A DNA stretch of 64,000 nt from Streptomyces sp. RPT161 (GTDB lineage Bacteria > Actinomycetota > Actinomycetes > Streptomycetales > Streptomycetaceae). Of the stretch, positions 7,523-15,295 are shown piece by piece (position 1 is the stretch's first letter; each line of letters starts with the position of its first letter). Position numbers and translations under genes: made by a program. The notes beneath the pieces were generated by a model. The model ran no database searches and was not told the DNA's origin. It saw only the letters and a program-made list of their open reading frames with translations. The stretch lies in assembly GCF_027533845.1 (NCBI RefSeq), contig NZ_JAPZVN010000009.1:1-64000 (forward strand). The letters run 5' to 3'.

Positions 7523-8992
7523 ATGGACGTCCCCTTGTACCTGGAGCCGAGGCTGGGCCCACGGCTGGCGTCGTTGGTACGGTCCGGCCCATTACTGCAC
7601 ACACTCGTCGGCGGCCTCGGCTCACCGCTCAACGTGGTCCTACCCCAGCAGATCACCGACAACCTGGCTCGCTTCCGCGGCGTGTACCGCGAGCACCGGC
7701 TGGGCGGCGAGGTCCTCTTCGCGCACAAGGCCAACCGTTCCAGCGCCCTGGTACGGCAACTCGCCGCCGCGGGCGGCGCCGTTGAGGTCGCGTCGCTGGG
7801 CGAACTCCAGCACGCGCTCGGCGCGGGATTCACACCCGATCGGATCATGGCCACCGGCCCGAAGAACCCGGAGTTCCTGTGGCTGGCCGCCCGCACCGGG
7901 GTCGGGGTGCACATCGACTCCCCCGCCGAACTCGACGAACTGACCGCACTGGTGAACCGGTTCCGGCTGCCCCGCGCCCGGATCCTGCTGAGGCTGTCGG
8001 GGTTCACGGCGCCCGGGATGAAGGTACTGACCCGGCAGAGCAGGTTCGGCTCACCGGTGGCGGAACTGGACGGGCTACTGAAGGTGGTCGAACGGCACGG
8101 CGACGCCGTGGAGTTGCTCGGCGTCGGCTACCACCTGGACACCACCAGCCTCAGCGAGAAGGCGGTGGCACTCGAAGGCTGCCTTCGGGCGATGGACCTG
8201 TGCCGGGCCCGAGGGCTGCAACCGCGGGCCATCGACGTCGGCGGCGGTTACGGCGTCAACTACCTCGACGACGGCGAGCAGTGGGACCGCTACACCACGG
8301 AGCTGACCAACGCGGTGCTGGGCAGGCGCCCGCCGCTCACCTGGCACCAGCACGGCTACGGACTGCGCAACGACTCCGGCACGCTGCGCGGCGCCCTCGG
8401 CCTCTACCCGGCCCATCGGCCGGTAGCCGGTGAGCGCTACCTCGACGCGCTGCTGTCGCACCAAGCCCCGTCGCTGGGCGGCCGGTTGGCCACGCTGCTC
8501 CTGGAGAGCCTGTACGACCTGTACACCGAACCCGGTCGGGCGCTGGCCGACCAGTGCGGGCTCACCCTCGCCCGGGTGCTGGAGGTGCGGCGCACGGAGT
8601 CGGGCGAGCACCTGGTACGGCTGGAGGCCAACGCGGACGACATCGGCCTGGAGGAACACGGCGTGCTGATGGACCCGCTGCTCATCCCGCGCGACAAGGG
8701 CCGAACCCCGGCCGACGCCGAGCCGTTGGGGGTCTACCTCACCGGGAACCTCTGCCTGGAGTCGGACATGGTCACCCGCAGGATGGTCTTCCTCCCGCGT
8801 CCGCCCGTCCCCGGTGATCTGCTGGGCTTCGCCAACACCGCCGGATACTGCATGGACTTCAGCGCCGACCACGCGCAACGGCAGCCCGTGGCGCGCAAGG
8901 TCGCCGCCTGGCAGGACGGGGACGGCTGGCGATGGTGCCTTGACGAGCAGTACTGGCCGATCACGAATCCCGGGGGCGCGCATGCGGTTTGA
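7523..8992 (+). CDS. Y4yA-family PLP-dependent decarboxylase-like enzyme
   Basis: 489 residues of the alanine-racemase-barrel/DapDC fold. Visible motifs are the PLP lysine in FAHKAN (K69), GYHLDT (about 202-207), the glycine-rich phosphate loop DVGGGYG (238-244), EPGRA (336-340) and a late NLCLESD resembling the CESxD element. Relatives decarboxylate basic amino acids or siderophore intermediates (SbnH in staphyloferrin B; Y4yA in Rhizobium NGR234). ATG at 7523 was chosen over a TTG at 7478 because GGGAGGGAA lies 8-9 bases upstream. It overlaps the next gene by 11 bases, implying coupling. Substrate unknown; role in a metallophore pathway inferred from the Zur box and neighbours. Confidence 0.85.
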   Translation: MDVPLYLEPRLGPRLASLVRSGPLLHTLVGGLGSPLNVVLPQQITDNLARFRGVYREHRLGGEVLFAHKANRSSALVRQLAAAGGAVEVASLGELQHALGAGFTPDRIMATGPKNPEFLWLAARTGVGVHIDSPAELDELTALVNRFRLPRARILLRLSGFTAPGMKVLTRQSRFGSPVAELDGLLKVVERHGDAVELLGVGYHLDTTSLSEKAVALEGCLRAMDLCRARGLQPRAIDVGGGYGVNYLDDGEQWDRYTTELTNAVLGRRPPLTWHQHGYGLRNDSGTLRGALGLYPAHRPVAGERYLDALLSHQAPSLGGRLATLLLESLYDLYTEPGRALADQCGLTLARVLEVRRTESGEHLVRLEANADDIGLEEHGVLMDPLLIPRDKGRTPADAEPLGVYLTGNLCLESDMVTRRMVFLPRPPVPGDLLGFANTAGYCMDFSADHAQRQPVARKVAAWQDGDGWRWCLDEQYWPITNPGGAHAV

Positions 8993-10301
8993 CAACATCA
9001 CCGAGGCCATCGGCAACACACCGCTGGTCCGCATCGACCCGGCCGTGCACGGCCTGCGCAACATCGACCTGTACGCGAAGCTGGAAATGCTCAACCCGTT
9101 CGGATCGGTCAAGGACCGGGCCGCCTGGAACATGGTGCGCCCCGGTCTGGACTCGGCGGTGGAAAACGGCCACACGGTGGTGGAACTGTCCAGCGGGAAC
9201 ACCGCCAAGGCGCTGGCCGTGATCGCGGGCATGCACGGGCTGTCGTTCAAGAGCATCACCAACCGGATGAAGATCCCCGAGGTCAGGGAACTGCTGCTGC
9301 TGCTGGGCGCGGAGATCGAGGAGCTACCGGGACAGACCGAATGCCTCGATCCCACCAACACCGCCGACCCGCTGACGCTCTTTCACCAGTCCCTCACCGA
9401 ACCGCAGGGCGCCTACCTGTACACCGACCAGTACTACAACGCCCGCAACACACAGGCACACGCCACGGGAACCGGTCCGGAGATCGTCAAGGACCTGGAC
9501 GGACGGGCCCCAGACTGGTTCATCGCCTGCGTGGGCACCGCGGGCTCGTCCAGCGGAGTGGCCAGGGTGCTGCGCGAACACGACCCGCGGGTACAGGTCA
9601 TCGGGCTGGTCGCGCACAAGTCGGACTTCATCCCGGGGATCCGCACCATTGACGAGGTACAGGAGGTCGGCCTGTTCGATCCGGCCACCTATGACGCCAT
9701 CGAGTCGGTGACCTCCGACGAGGCCATCGAGGGCATGCTGGCCCTGGCCCGCCGCTGCGGCCTGCTCGCCGGACCCACCGGCGGCGCCGCGTACTTCGGC
9801 GCGGTACGCCAACTGTGCGCTGTCGACAGCGAGTTGACCGAGCGCAGGTCGGCGGTGTTCATCGTGTGCGACCGAATAGAGAGCTATCTGAGCTACGTCC
9901 GGGAGCGGCGCCCCGAACTGCTGGGCCGCCCAGTGCGGAAGAACTCCCTCACCACCCTCTCCGACGCCGAAGTTCGCTCGGCCCCGGCCATCGACACCGA
10001 GGACGCCCTGAAGTGGATCGCCAGGGAGCGGCCACTCATCGTCGACCTGCGCAGCCCCTTCGCCTACACCGCCCTGCACATCGAGGGGTCCGTCAACATC
10101 GTGGACGAACTCTTCGGTGAACTCGTTCGCGGCGGAATGCCGTTCAGCAAGAGCCAGCCGGTGCTGCTGGCATGCCCGGTCGGTGAGCAGTCCGCCCGGT
10201 ACGCGGCGCTGCTGTCCCGGATGGGCCATCCCGATGTGCGCAGTCTGTCCGGTGGCATCATCGCCTGGCGGGACGCCGGCGCTCCCCTGGTACGGGAGTG
10301 A
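8982..10301 (+). CDS. Cysteine-synthase-like PLP enzyme fused to a rhodanese domain
   Basis: 439 residues. Residues 1 to about 320 are a fold-type II cysteine synthase domain: NPFGSVKDR (PLP lysine K44), SSGNTAKAL (about 70-78) and GPTGGAAYFGA. Residues from about 335 on form a rhodanese domain with IVDLRSPFAYTALHIEGSVNI and an active-site loop CPVGEQS (Cys 398). The fusion suggests that sulfur bound as persulfide on Cys398 is handed to an aminoacrylate on PLP; alternatively the PLP domain acts like SbnA, joining an amine to a serine derivative. Start overlaps the preceding gene. The desulfurase-like gene that follows 6 bases later is the natural sulfur donor. Confidence 0.9.
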   Translation: MRFDNITEAIGNTPLVRIDPAVHGLRNIDLYAKLEMLNPFGSVKDRAAWNMVRPGLDSAVENGHTVVELSSGNTAKALAVIAGMHGLSFKSITNRMKIPEVRELLLLLGAEIEELPGQTECLDPTNTADPLTLFHQSLTEPQGAYLYTDQYYNARNTQAHATGTGPEIVKDLDGRAPDWFIACVGTAGSSSGVARVLREHDPRVQVIGLVAHKSDFIPGIRTIDEVQEVGLFDPATYDAIESVTSDEAIEGMLALARRCGLLAGPTGGAAYFGAVRQLCAVDSELTERRSAVFIVCDRIESYLSYVRERRPELLGRPVRKNSLTTLSDAEVRSAPAIDTEDALKWIARERPLIVDLRSPFAYTALHIEGSVNIVDELFGELVRGGMPFSKSQPVLLACPVGEQSARYAALLSRMGHPDVRSLSGGIIAWRDAGAPLVRE

Positions 10302-10307
10302 GCCGGG

Positions 10308-11510
10308 GTGACCACCACGGACACCGACGCGCTGGAGGAGCTACGCGCCTGGCACACCGCGCTGCGCGCCCAGTTCCCCATCATCGCGGCCAACCCGGAG
10401 CTGACGTACCTGGACAGCGCCGCGACCACACAGAAACCGCGGGCGGTGCTGGACGCCGTACACGCCTACCTCACCACCAGCAACGCCAATGCCGCGAGGG
10501 GCAGTTACACCTGGGCCAACCAGACGACGGCACTGGTGCGGGCCACCCGGCAGCGCGTCAAGGAGTTCCTGCGCGATCCGGTGCCGGAGCGTTCCGAGGT
10601 GCACTTCACCAGTGGGGCGACCGAGGGGCTGCGCACCGTCGCGCGGGACTGGCTGACCGGCTTGCTCGCCGACGGTGACGAGATCGTCGTCCCGTTCGCC
10701 GACCACCAGGCCAACATCGCACCGTGGCTTGAGGTACGCGACCTGCTCGCCCGGCAGGGGGTGCGCGTCCTGGTGCGCCCCATGCCGTACCAGCCGGGTT
10801 CCGGTGACTACGAACCGGGTGCGCTGGCCGAACTGGTGGGCGAGCGCACCCGGTTCGTGGCGGTCACCCATGTACACCATGTGTACGGCGGCGACATGAA
10901 CGTGCACCGGATCCGCCAGGCGGTGGGGCCGGACGTACCGATCTGCCTGGACGCCGCGCAGAGCGTCGGCCATCTACCGGTCTCCATGGCCGAACTCGAT
11001 GTGGACTTCGCCGTGTTCTCCGGCCACAAGGCGCTCGCCCTGCCGGGCAGCGGCGCCGTGTGGGCCCGTAACGCTCGCGGGCCGCGCTTCGTACCGGGCG
11101 GCTGGGACGGCACCCCCAACACCAGCGGAATCGCCAGCCTGCGGGCGGCACTTGACTGGCTGGACTCCGCGGGCATCGACCGCGTCGAGCGATGGACCAC
11201 CGCGCTGGCCGCCCGGCTCACCGAGGGGCTGCGCCAACTCGACCCGTACGAAGTGCTGGGATGCCAGCGCAGCCTCGCCGCCCGGACCGACGTACAACAG
11301 CGGCGCGGCATAGTCACCTTCCGGCACCGCGACATCGACTCGGGTGATCTGGGATTCGTGTTGTTCAGTGAGGGGTTCATGGTGCGCAGCGACAGCCACT
11401 GCCAGGGCAGCGGCGGCGAGAAGCAGAACTCGGTGCGGGTGAGTCTGCACGTATACAACGCCCCGGAGGAGATTGACCGGCTTCTGAGGGTTTTGAGCAC
11501 GTTGGAGTGA
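10308..11510 (+). CDS. Class V aminotransferase-fold, SufS-like cysteine desulfurase/lyase
   Basis: 400 residues. N-terminal YLDSAATTQKP, PLP site DAAQS...DFAVFSGHKAL (K241), and a catalytic-loop cysteine in RSDSHCQGSGG (C365) at the place of the SufS RAGHHC motif. The final RVSLHVYN matches the SufS-type ending. Expected to strip sulfur from cysteine, or to act on a Cys/Ser-like intermediate. There are no SUF scaffold genes nearby, so a dedicated biosynthetic use is likelier than Fe-S assembly. GTG at 10308, 6 bases after the previous stop. Third gene of the Zur-box operon. Confidence 0.85.
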   Translation: MTTTDTDALEELRAWHTALRAQFPIIAANPELTYLDSAATTQKPRAVLDAVHAYLTTSNANAARGSYTWANQTTALVRATRQRVKEFLRDPVPERSEVHFTSGATEGLRTVARDWLTGLLADGDEIVVPFADHQANIAPWLEVRDLLARQGVRVLVRPMPYQPGSGDYEPGALAELVGERTRFVAVTHVHHVYGGDMNVHRIRQAVGPDVPICLDAAQSVGHLPVSMAELDVDFAVFSGHKALALPGSGAVWARNARGPRFVPGGWDGTPNTSGIASLRAALDWLDSAGIDRVERWTTALAARLTEGLRQLDPYEVLGCQRSLAARTDVQQRRGIVTFRHRDIDSGDLGFVLFSEGFMVRSDSHCQGSGGEKQNSVRVSLHVYNAPEEIDRLLRVLSTLE

Positions 11511-11522
11511 AGCACCCGCACT

Positions 11523-11537
11523 TGAAAATCGTTTCCA
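11523..11537 (+). promoter_or_regulatory. Zur-box-like operator before the methyltransferase gene
   Basis: TGAAAATCGTTTCCA, differing from the Zur consensus at the centre and one right-half base. A TAGGCT element about 4 bases downstream could be the -10 box, so repression by occlusion would fit. It begins 13 bases after the desulfurase stop, so the methyltransferase can have its own Zur-controlled promoter. Confidence 0.7.
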
Positions 11538-11596
11538 CCTGTAGGCTCGGCACTGTCGGACGGATGGTTACGAGATGGCAGAGGTGGCGCGCCCCG

Positions 11597-12355
11597 ATGG
11601 GACTGAGCATGGCAACGGCCGCGCTGTGGGTAGAGCGTTGGGAACGCCAGCAGCAGCGGTACGCCGTCGACCGCGAGGAGCGGTTCACGGTGATCGCGGA
11701 CATCGTTGAGCATGTCACCGCCGGCCAGCCGAAGCCGCTGATCGTGGACCTCGGCTGCGGCCCCGGATCGCTGGCCGTGCGACTGGCGGAGCGGCTGCCG
11801 CACGCGGACATCGTGGCCGTGGACCGCGACCCCCTCCTGCTGGAGCTGGGCAGAACCCACCATGCGGCCGCGGCCCGGTTCGTGGAGGCGACCATCGGAG
11901 CGGACGGCTGGCTCCAGGCGCTGGAGCTGGACCAGCCGCTGGATGCCGTCGTCTCCACCACCGCACTGCACTGCCTGCCGCCGGAGGTGCTGGGACGCGC
12001 CTACGAACAACTGGCCGCGCTGGTACGGCCCGGCGGGGTGCTGGTCAACAGCGACCAGTTCGGCCCGGGCGGCGACCCGGCGTCGCGGATCGCCGCCGAG
12101 GTGGGACGGCGCCGGGCCGAACGGCAGCGGCTGCGCGAACGTGAGGACTGGACGTCCTGGTGGGCGGCCGTGGCGGGCGAACCCGAGCTGGCCCAACTGC
12201 TCACCGACCAACCCAGGCCGTCCTGCGCACACCACAACCGCGACAACGGTCTGGACGTGTCCCACCACGTGGAACTGCTACGCCGGGTGGGATTCCGACA
12301 CGTCTGCCCGGTCTGGCAGTTCGGCACCGGTTGCGTTCTGGTAGCGGTGCGCTGA
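11597..12355 (+). CDS. Class I SAM-dependent methyltransferase
   Basis: 252 residues with SAM-binding motif I VDLGCGPGSLAVRLAERLP, motif II VAVDRDP and the post-motif LVRPGGVLVNSDQF. The start is uncertain: ATG 11597 has AGAGGTGG 11 bases upstream; ATG 11564 lies close to the predicted transcription start; ATG 11609 is also possible. The Zur-box-like site and its position behind the PLP/sulfur genes suggest that it methylates the product of that pathway (inference). TTALHCLPPEVL in the middle is typical of small-molecule methyltransferases. Confidence 0.8.
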   Translation: MGLSMATAALWVERWERQQQRYAVDREERFTVIADIVEHVTAGQPKPLIVDLGCGPGSLAVRLAERLPHADIVAVDRDPLLLELGRTHHAAAARFVEATIGADGWLQALELDQPLDAVVSTTALHCLPPEVLGRAYEQLAALVRPGGVLVNSDQFGPGGDPASRIAAEVGRRRAERQRLREREDWTSWWAAVAGEPELAQLLTDQPRPSCAHHNRDNGLDVSHHVELLRRVGFRHVCPVWQFGTGCVLVAVR

Positions 12356-12365
12356 CGGCCGTGGA

Positions 12366-12590
12366 TCAGCTGCCTTCGGCCGCCGGTGCGTGCCAACGGC
12401 GCTCGACCTTGGCCAGGCCGCCAGTAGACGAGTGCGCAGGCCCAGACCACCGCGGACAGGCCGACGATGATGAGGCGGCCCACGTCGTTCGGGTCGATGC
12501 CGGAGATCCAGCCGGCAGGGCCGTACTGGACTTTTCAGACAGGGTCAGTGGCGAGGGCCGCTCCGGTTTCGCACCGCTCTTCCCGAACAC
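12366..12590 (-). pseudogene. Nickel/cobalt transporter-like C-terminal remnant
   Basis: Two frames together give ISGIDPNDVGRLIIVGLSAV, then VWACALVYW, then a shift to GLAKVERRWHAPAAEGS and a stop at 12366. A single hydrophobic helix followed by a basic tail resembles the last transmembrane helix and tail of HoxN/NixA-type transporters. The rest of such a protein is absent. It points away from the ArsR-type gene at 12683, the usual arrangement of a metal transporter and its repressor. The family assignment rests on a short stretch and is tentative. Confidence 0.4.
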
Positions 12591-12682
12591 CACGGCTGGG
12601 CAACGGTAGATGTTCAGTCAGGGTGGCCTCAAGCCTGCACAGATATGCACGTGTGTTGGTCATCGGCGGGCAAGGGGTGAGA

Positions 12683-13066
12683 ATGGGGCCCATGCACTTG
12701 GTTCCGCCGGAGCGCGCGCATCAGCACCCCATTGACGAGCACACCGTGTGCCACGCCATCGAGGGGATCGGCGACCCCGAGCGGGTGCGCGCCTGGGCCG
12801 AGCGGTTCGCCCTGCTCGCCGACCCCGGCCGCCTCTCGCTGCTGCTCGCGCTGCACCGGGCAGGCCCCATCGCGGTCTCCGACCTGGCGCTCGCCACCGG
12901 GATCCGGGACACCGCGGTCTCCCAGGCGCTACGGCTGCTGCGTACCTCGGGCGCGGTACAGGCCGACAAGGACGGACGGGTGGTCCGCTACCGCCTGCGC
13001 GCCCCGGAGATCGCGGAGCTACTCGAAGTGCTCGCCACGCACGGTTCAACCCCCTCGCCCGGATAG
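12683..13066 (+). CDS. ArsR/SmtB-family metal-responsive regulator
   Basis: 127 residues. Winged HTH: RFALLADPGRLSLLLALHRAG, VSDLALATGIRDTAVSQALRLLRTSGAV, DGRVVRYRL. A His-rich N-terminal arm (HLVPPERAHQHPIDEHTVCH) and a C-terminal His are candidate metal ligands, as in NmtR/KmtR nickel-cobalt sensors. Start ATG 12683 with AAGGGGTGAG 8 bases upstream; ATG 12692 is an alternative. It probably once controlled the divergent transporter whose remnant ends at 12366. The sensed metal is inferred. Confidence 0.8.
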   Translation: MGPMHLVPPERAHQHPIDEHTVCHAIEGIGDPERVRAWAERFALLADPGRLSLLLALHRAGPIAVSDLALATGIRDTAVSQALRLLRTSGAVQADKDGRVVRYRLRAPEIAELLEVLATHGSTPSPG

Positions 13067-13083
13067 CCTCACGCGGCCGCCAC

Positions 13084-13485
13084 TCATGCGGGGCGGTATG
13101 TGTAGCCGACCTGACGCACGGTCGCGATCAGCGATCGGTGTGCCGGGCCGAGTTTGCGGCGGAGTCGGGCGATGTGGACGTCGACGGTGCGGGTGTCGCC
13201 GATGGACGGCTGCCGCCACACCTCGTTGATCAGCTGGGCGCGGGTGTGCACCCGCCGCGGGGCCGCCGTCAGATGGGCGAGGAGTTCGAACTCCAGGTAG
13301 GTCAGGGTGAGCGTTCGCCCGTCAATCGACGCCGTACGCCGCTCGCGGTCGATGACCACACCCTGCGGTGGCGCGACGGGCTCGGCGACCGCGACGGCTT
13401 CGGGTGCCGAGCGGTCCCAAATCGGCTGTGTGTACCGGCAGTTCCGGTGGATCGAGTACCGCGTGCGCGGATAGCGGACCAGCAC
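13084..13485 (-). CDS. Stand-alone winged-helix (OmpR-type) DNA-binding protein
   Basis: 133 residues. The C-terminal 90 or so form an OmpR/PhoB effector domain (LTLTYLEFELLAHL, VWRQPSIGDTRTVDVHIARLRRKLG, IATVRQVGYTYRP). There is no receiver domain: the preceding stretch is short and lacks phospho-acceptor motifs, so it is not a two-component regulator. GTG at 13485 follows AAGGAGA closely. A 35-residue ORF lies 8 bases upstream and a Zur-box-like site precedes both, suggesting induction under zinc limitation. Confidence 0.8.
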   Translation of the reverse strand: MLVRYPRTRYSIHRNCRYTQPIWDRSAPEAVAVAEPVAPPQGVVIDRERRTASIDGRTLTLTYLEFELLAHLTAAPRRVHTRAQLINEVWRQPSIGDTRTVDVHIARLRRKLGPAHRSLIATVRQVGYTYRPA

Positions 13486-13493
13486 GGCTCTCC

Positions 13494-13601
13494 TTAGCGG
13501 TCGATGAGGGTGACCAGTTGCCGACGCGCCCAGTAGCAGAGTTGGTGGGCAGCGGTGCGGGCTCGGGTGCTGACAGTCGGGTGCGCTTCGGGGCGGGCCA
13601 T
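13494..13601 (-). CDS. 35-residue ORF between a Zur box and the winged-helix gene
   Basis: ATG at 13601 to TAA at 13494. The product begins MARPEAHPTVSTRARTAAHQ and ends in a basic amphipathic stretch with YWARRQLVTLIDR. The TAA is part of the winged-helix gene's ribosome binding region, so the two are probably coupled. The start lies 21 bases from the Zur-box-like site. It could be a leader peptide or a small protein; no family recognised, and no clear ribosome binding site of its own is visible, which would fit a leaderless start. Confidence 0.45.
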   Translation of the reverse strand: MARPEAHPTVSTRARTAAHQLCYWARRQLVTLIDR

Positions 13602-13622
13602 GACACCACAGCTTATCGCAAT

Positions 13623-13637
13623 CGGTTTTCATTTTCA
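13623..13637 (-). promoter_or_regulatory. Zur-box-like operator before the small ORF/winged-helix pair
   Basis: Minus-strand TGAAAATGAAAACCG, identical to the L33 site except for the last base. It lies 22 bases upstream of the small ORF on the minus strand, the same spacing as at L33. Confidence 0.75.
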
Positions 13638-13815
13638 TCAGCGATGCACGGCAAGCCCCCTAGGTTCGCAGATGCGAGGCCATTCCCCGCACCAACCAAA
13701 GATTCGCCAGGCTTCGCGGCCGAAAAGTCGGGCAGATTCGGTTCCCGATCTCCAGGGGCGGGCATCACGTTCTGCGAGCAGCCCGACTCACGCCCGTACG
13801 CCGAGGGGACCGCCG

Positions 13816-14277
13816 ATGAGCCGCATCACAGCACCGCCCCGGACGCTGCGCTTGTACGGTGACCTCGAACGCCCCGGCGACCTGACGGTGGCCCAACTGC
13901 GGCGGTGGCCGGCCCAGCGGGCCGAAGTCGTCTTCGACTGCGCGACCAACGGCGCCCAGCGGCATGTCTTCACCGGGCCGCTGCTGCGGGACGTGGCCAC
14001 CGAGGCCCACCCCACTTTCGACGTGCGCCGCCGCAAGGACCGTTCGCGGTTCCTGATCGCGGTGTTCGGTGGCGACGGCCATCGCTCGGTGCTGTCCTGG
14101 CCCGAGATCGACGCCGAGTTCGGCAACTCCCCCGTGCTGCTGGCCACCACCCTCGACGGGCGCCCGCTGGACGCGGACGGCAGCCAGCTGGTGGTACCCG
14201 GCGACGCCTGCGGGGCGCGCTACGTCAGCGCGATCACCAGCATCTGGGTCGGGGCCTACCTTCCGCCCGACCGCTAG
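13816..14277 (+). CDS. Small molybdopterin-dependent oxidoreductase (sulfite oxidase fold)
   Basis: 153 residues covering only the Moco-binding core of the sulfite oxidase/YedY fold. The conserved cysteine expected to bind Mo is in VVFDCATNGAQRHVFTGPLL (about residue 37), followed by HRSVLSWPEIDAEFGNSPVLLAT and LVVPGDACGARYVSAI. It lacks the dimerisation domain of full sulfite oxidases; no Tat signal is present. ATG at 13816. Downstream TOBE-domain genes tie the locus to molybdate. Electron partner and substrate unknown. Confidence 0.8.
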   Translation: MSRITAPPRTLRLYGDLERPGDLTVAQLRRWPAQRAEVVFDCATNGAQRHVFTGPLLRDVATEAHPTFDVRRRKDRSRFLIAVFGGDGHRSVLSWPEIDAEFGNSPVLLATTLDGRPLDADGSQLVVPGDACGARYVSAITSIWVGAYLPPDR

Positions 14278-14298
14278 GCGGGCGACCGCGGCGTCCCG

Positions 14299-14718
14299 TC
14301 AGGCGGCGGCGAGCGCGATCTCCGTCGACTTGATCAGCGCGACCACCGGGGAACCCGCGGCCAACCGGAGTTCCTCGACGGCGTCCTTGGTGACAGCGGC
14401 GGTCAACTCCCCGCCCTCCACGGCCACTTTGACCGTCGCCATGGCTTCACCGGTGGCCACCGCCGAGACCGTGCCGGGGATCTGGTTGCGGATGCTGACC
14501 CCGGTCACCGGGCCGGTGGCCAACGCCACCTCGGTGGACTTGACCAGGGCGCGCACCGCACTGCCCTCGGCGATCCCGAGGTCTCTGACCGCCTCCAGCG
14601 TCACCGCGGCGGTGATCTGCTGACCACCGGCCAGTCGAGCCTTCACCGTGGCCATGACCGTGCCAGGGGTGACCGATACGACAGTACCGGGAAGCTGGTT
14701 GCGCATGCTCAGACTCAT
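14299..14718 (-). CDS. Di-TOBE molybdate-binding protein (molbindin)
   Basis: 139 residues made of two tandem Mop/TOBE units: RNQLPGTVVSVTPGTVMATV...ALVKSTEVALA and RNQIPGTVSAVATGEAMATV...ALIKSTEIALA. This is the ModG-type arrangement for cytosolic molybdate storage or homeostasis. ATG at 14718 follows GAGGTGG. Convergent with the molybdopterin oxidoreductase gene and divergent from the HTH-TOBE regulator. Confidence 0.9.
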   Translation of the reverse strand: MSLSMRNQLPGTVVSVTPGTVMATVKARLAGGQQITAAVTLEAVRDLGIAEGSAVRALVKSTEVALATGPVTGVSIRNQIPGTVSAVATGEAMATVKVAVEGGELTAAVTKDAVEELRLAAGSPVVALIKSTEIALAAA

Positions 14719-14851
14719 GGAACGCCACCTCGGGCCCTTCGCGCGGAATATCCCGTTTTCCGGATGTGCCACAGACACAGTAGCCAGCACTGGCCGTCGA
14801 TGATCGCGACCCGTCGCAAACGCCGGACAAAGGGCCACTATCGTGAGGCAC

Positions 14852-15244
14852 ATGCAGTCCTACACGATCGGCCAGGCGGCGCGGCTACTCGGCGTCAGTC
14901 CGGACACCGCCCGCCGCTGGGCGGACGGCGGCCGTATCCGCACGCACCGCGACGAGGCCGGTCGCCGTCTCATCGACGGCCGGGACCTGGCCGCGTTCTC
15001 CGTGGAACTGGCGCAGAGCGCGGGGGGCGAGGAGGAGGCCTCGTACACCACGGCCCGCAACGCCTTCCCCGGTATCGTCACCGCGGTCAAGCTGGGCGAT
15101 GTCGCCGCCCAGGTGGAGATCCAGGCCGGACCGCACCGGCTGGTCTCGCTGCTCACCCGGGAGGCCGTCGAGGAACTCGGACTGGAGGTCGGGGTACAGG
15201 CCACCGCCCGGGTGAAGTCGACCAACGTCCACATCGACCGCTGA
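14852..15244 (+). CDS. HTH (MerR/excisionase-type) regulator with TOBE domain
   Basis: 130 residues: a MerR-like helix-turn-helix (YTIGQAARLLGVSPDTARRWADGGRIRTHRDEAGRRLI, residues 4-40) and a C-terminal Mop/TOBE unit (ARNAFPGIVTAVKLGDVAAQVEIQAG...ARVKSTNVHID). Such proteins are molybdate-responsive regulators analogous to ModE. It is divergent from the molbindin gene, so the spacer 14719-14851 probably holds its operator. No modABC transporter is in the window. Confidence 0.9.
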   Translation: MQSYTIGQAARLLGVSPDTARRWADGGRIRTHRDEAGRRLIDGRDLAAFSVELAQSAGGEEEASYTTARNAFPGIVTAVKLGDVAAQVEIQAGPHRLVSLLTREAVEELGLEVGVQATARVKSTNVHIDR

Positions 15245-15295
15245 ACCCTGAGCCGCGGCTCCGGCCCGGTCGGCTGACCGAGTACCCGCTCCGCT

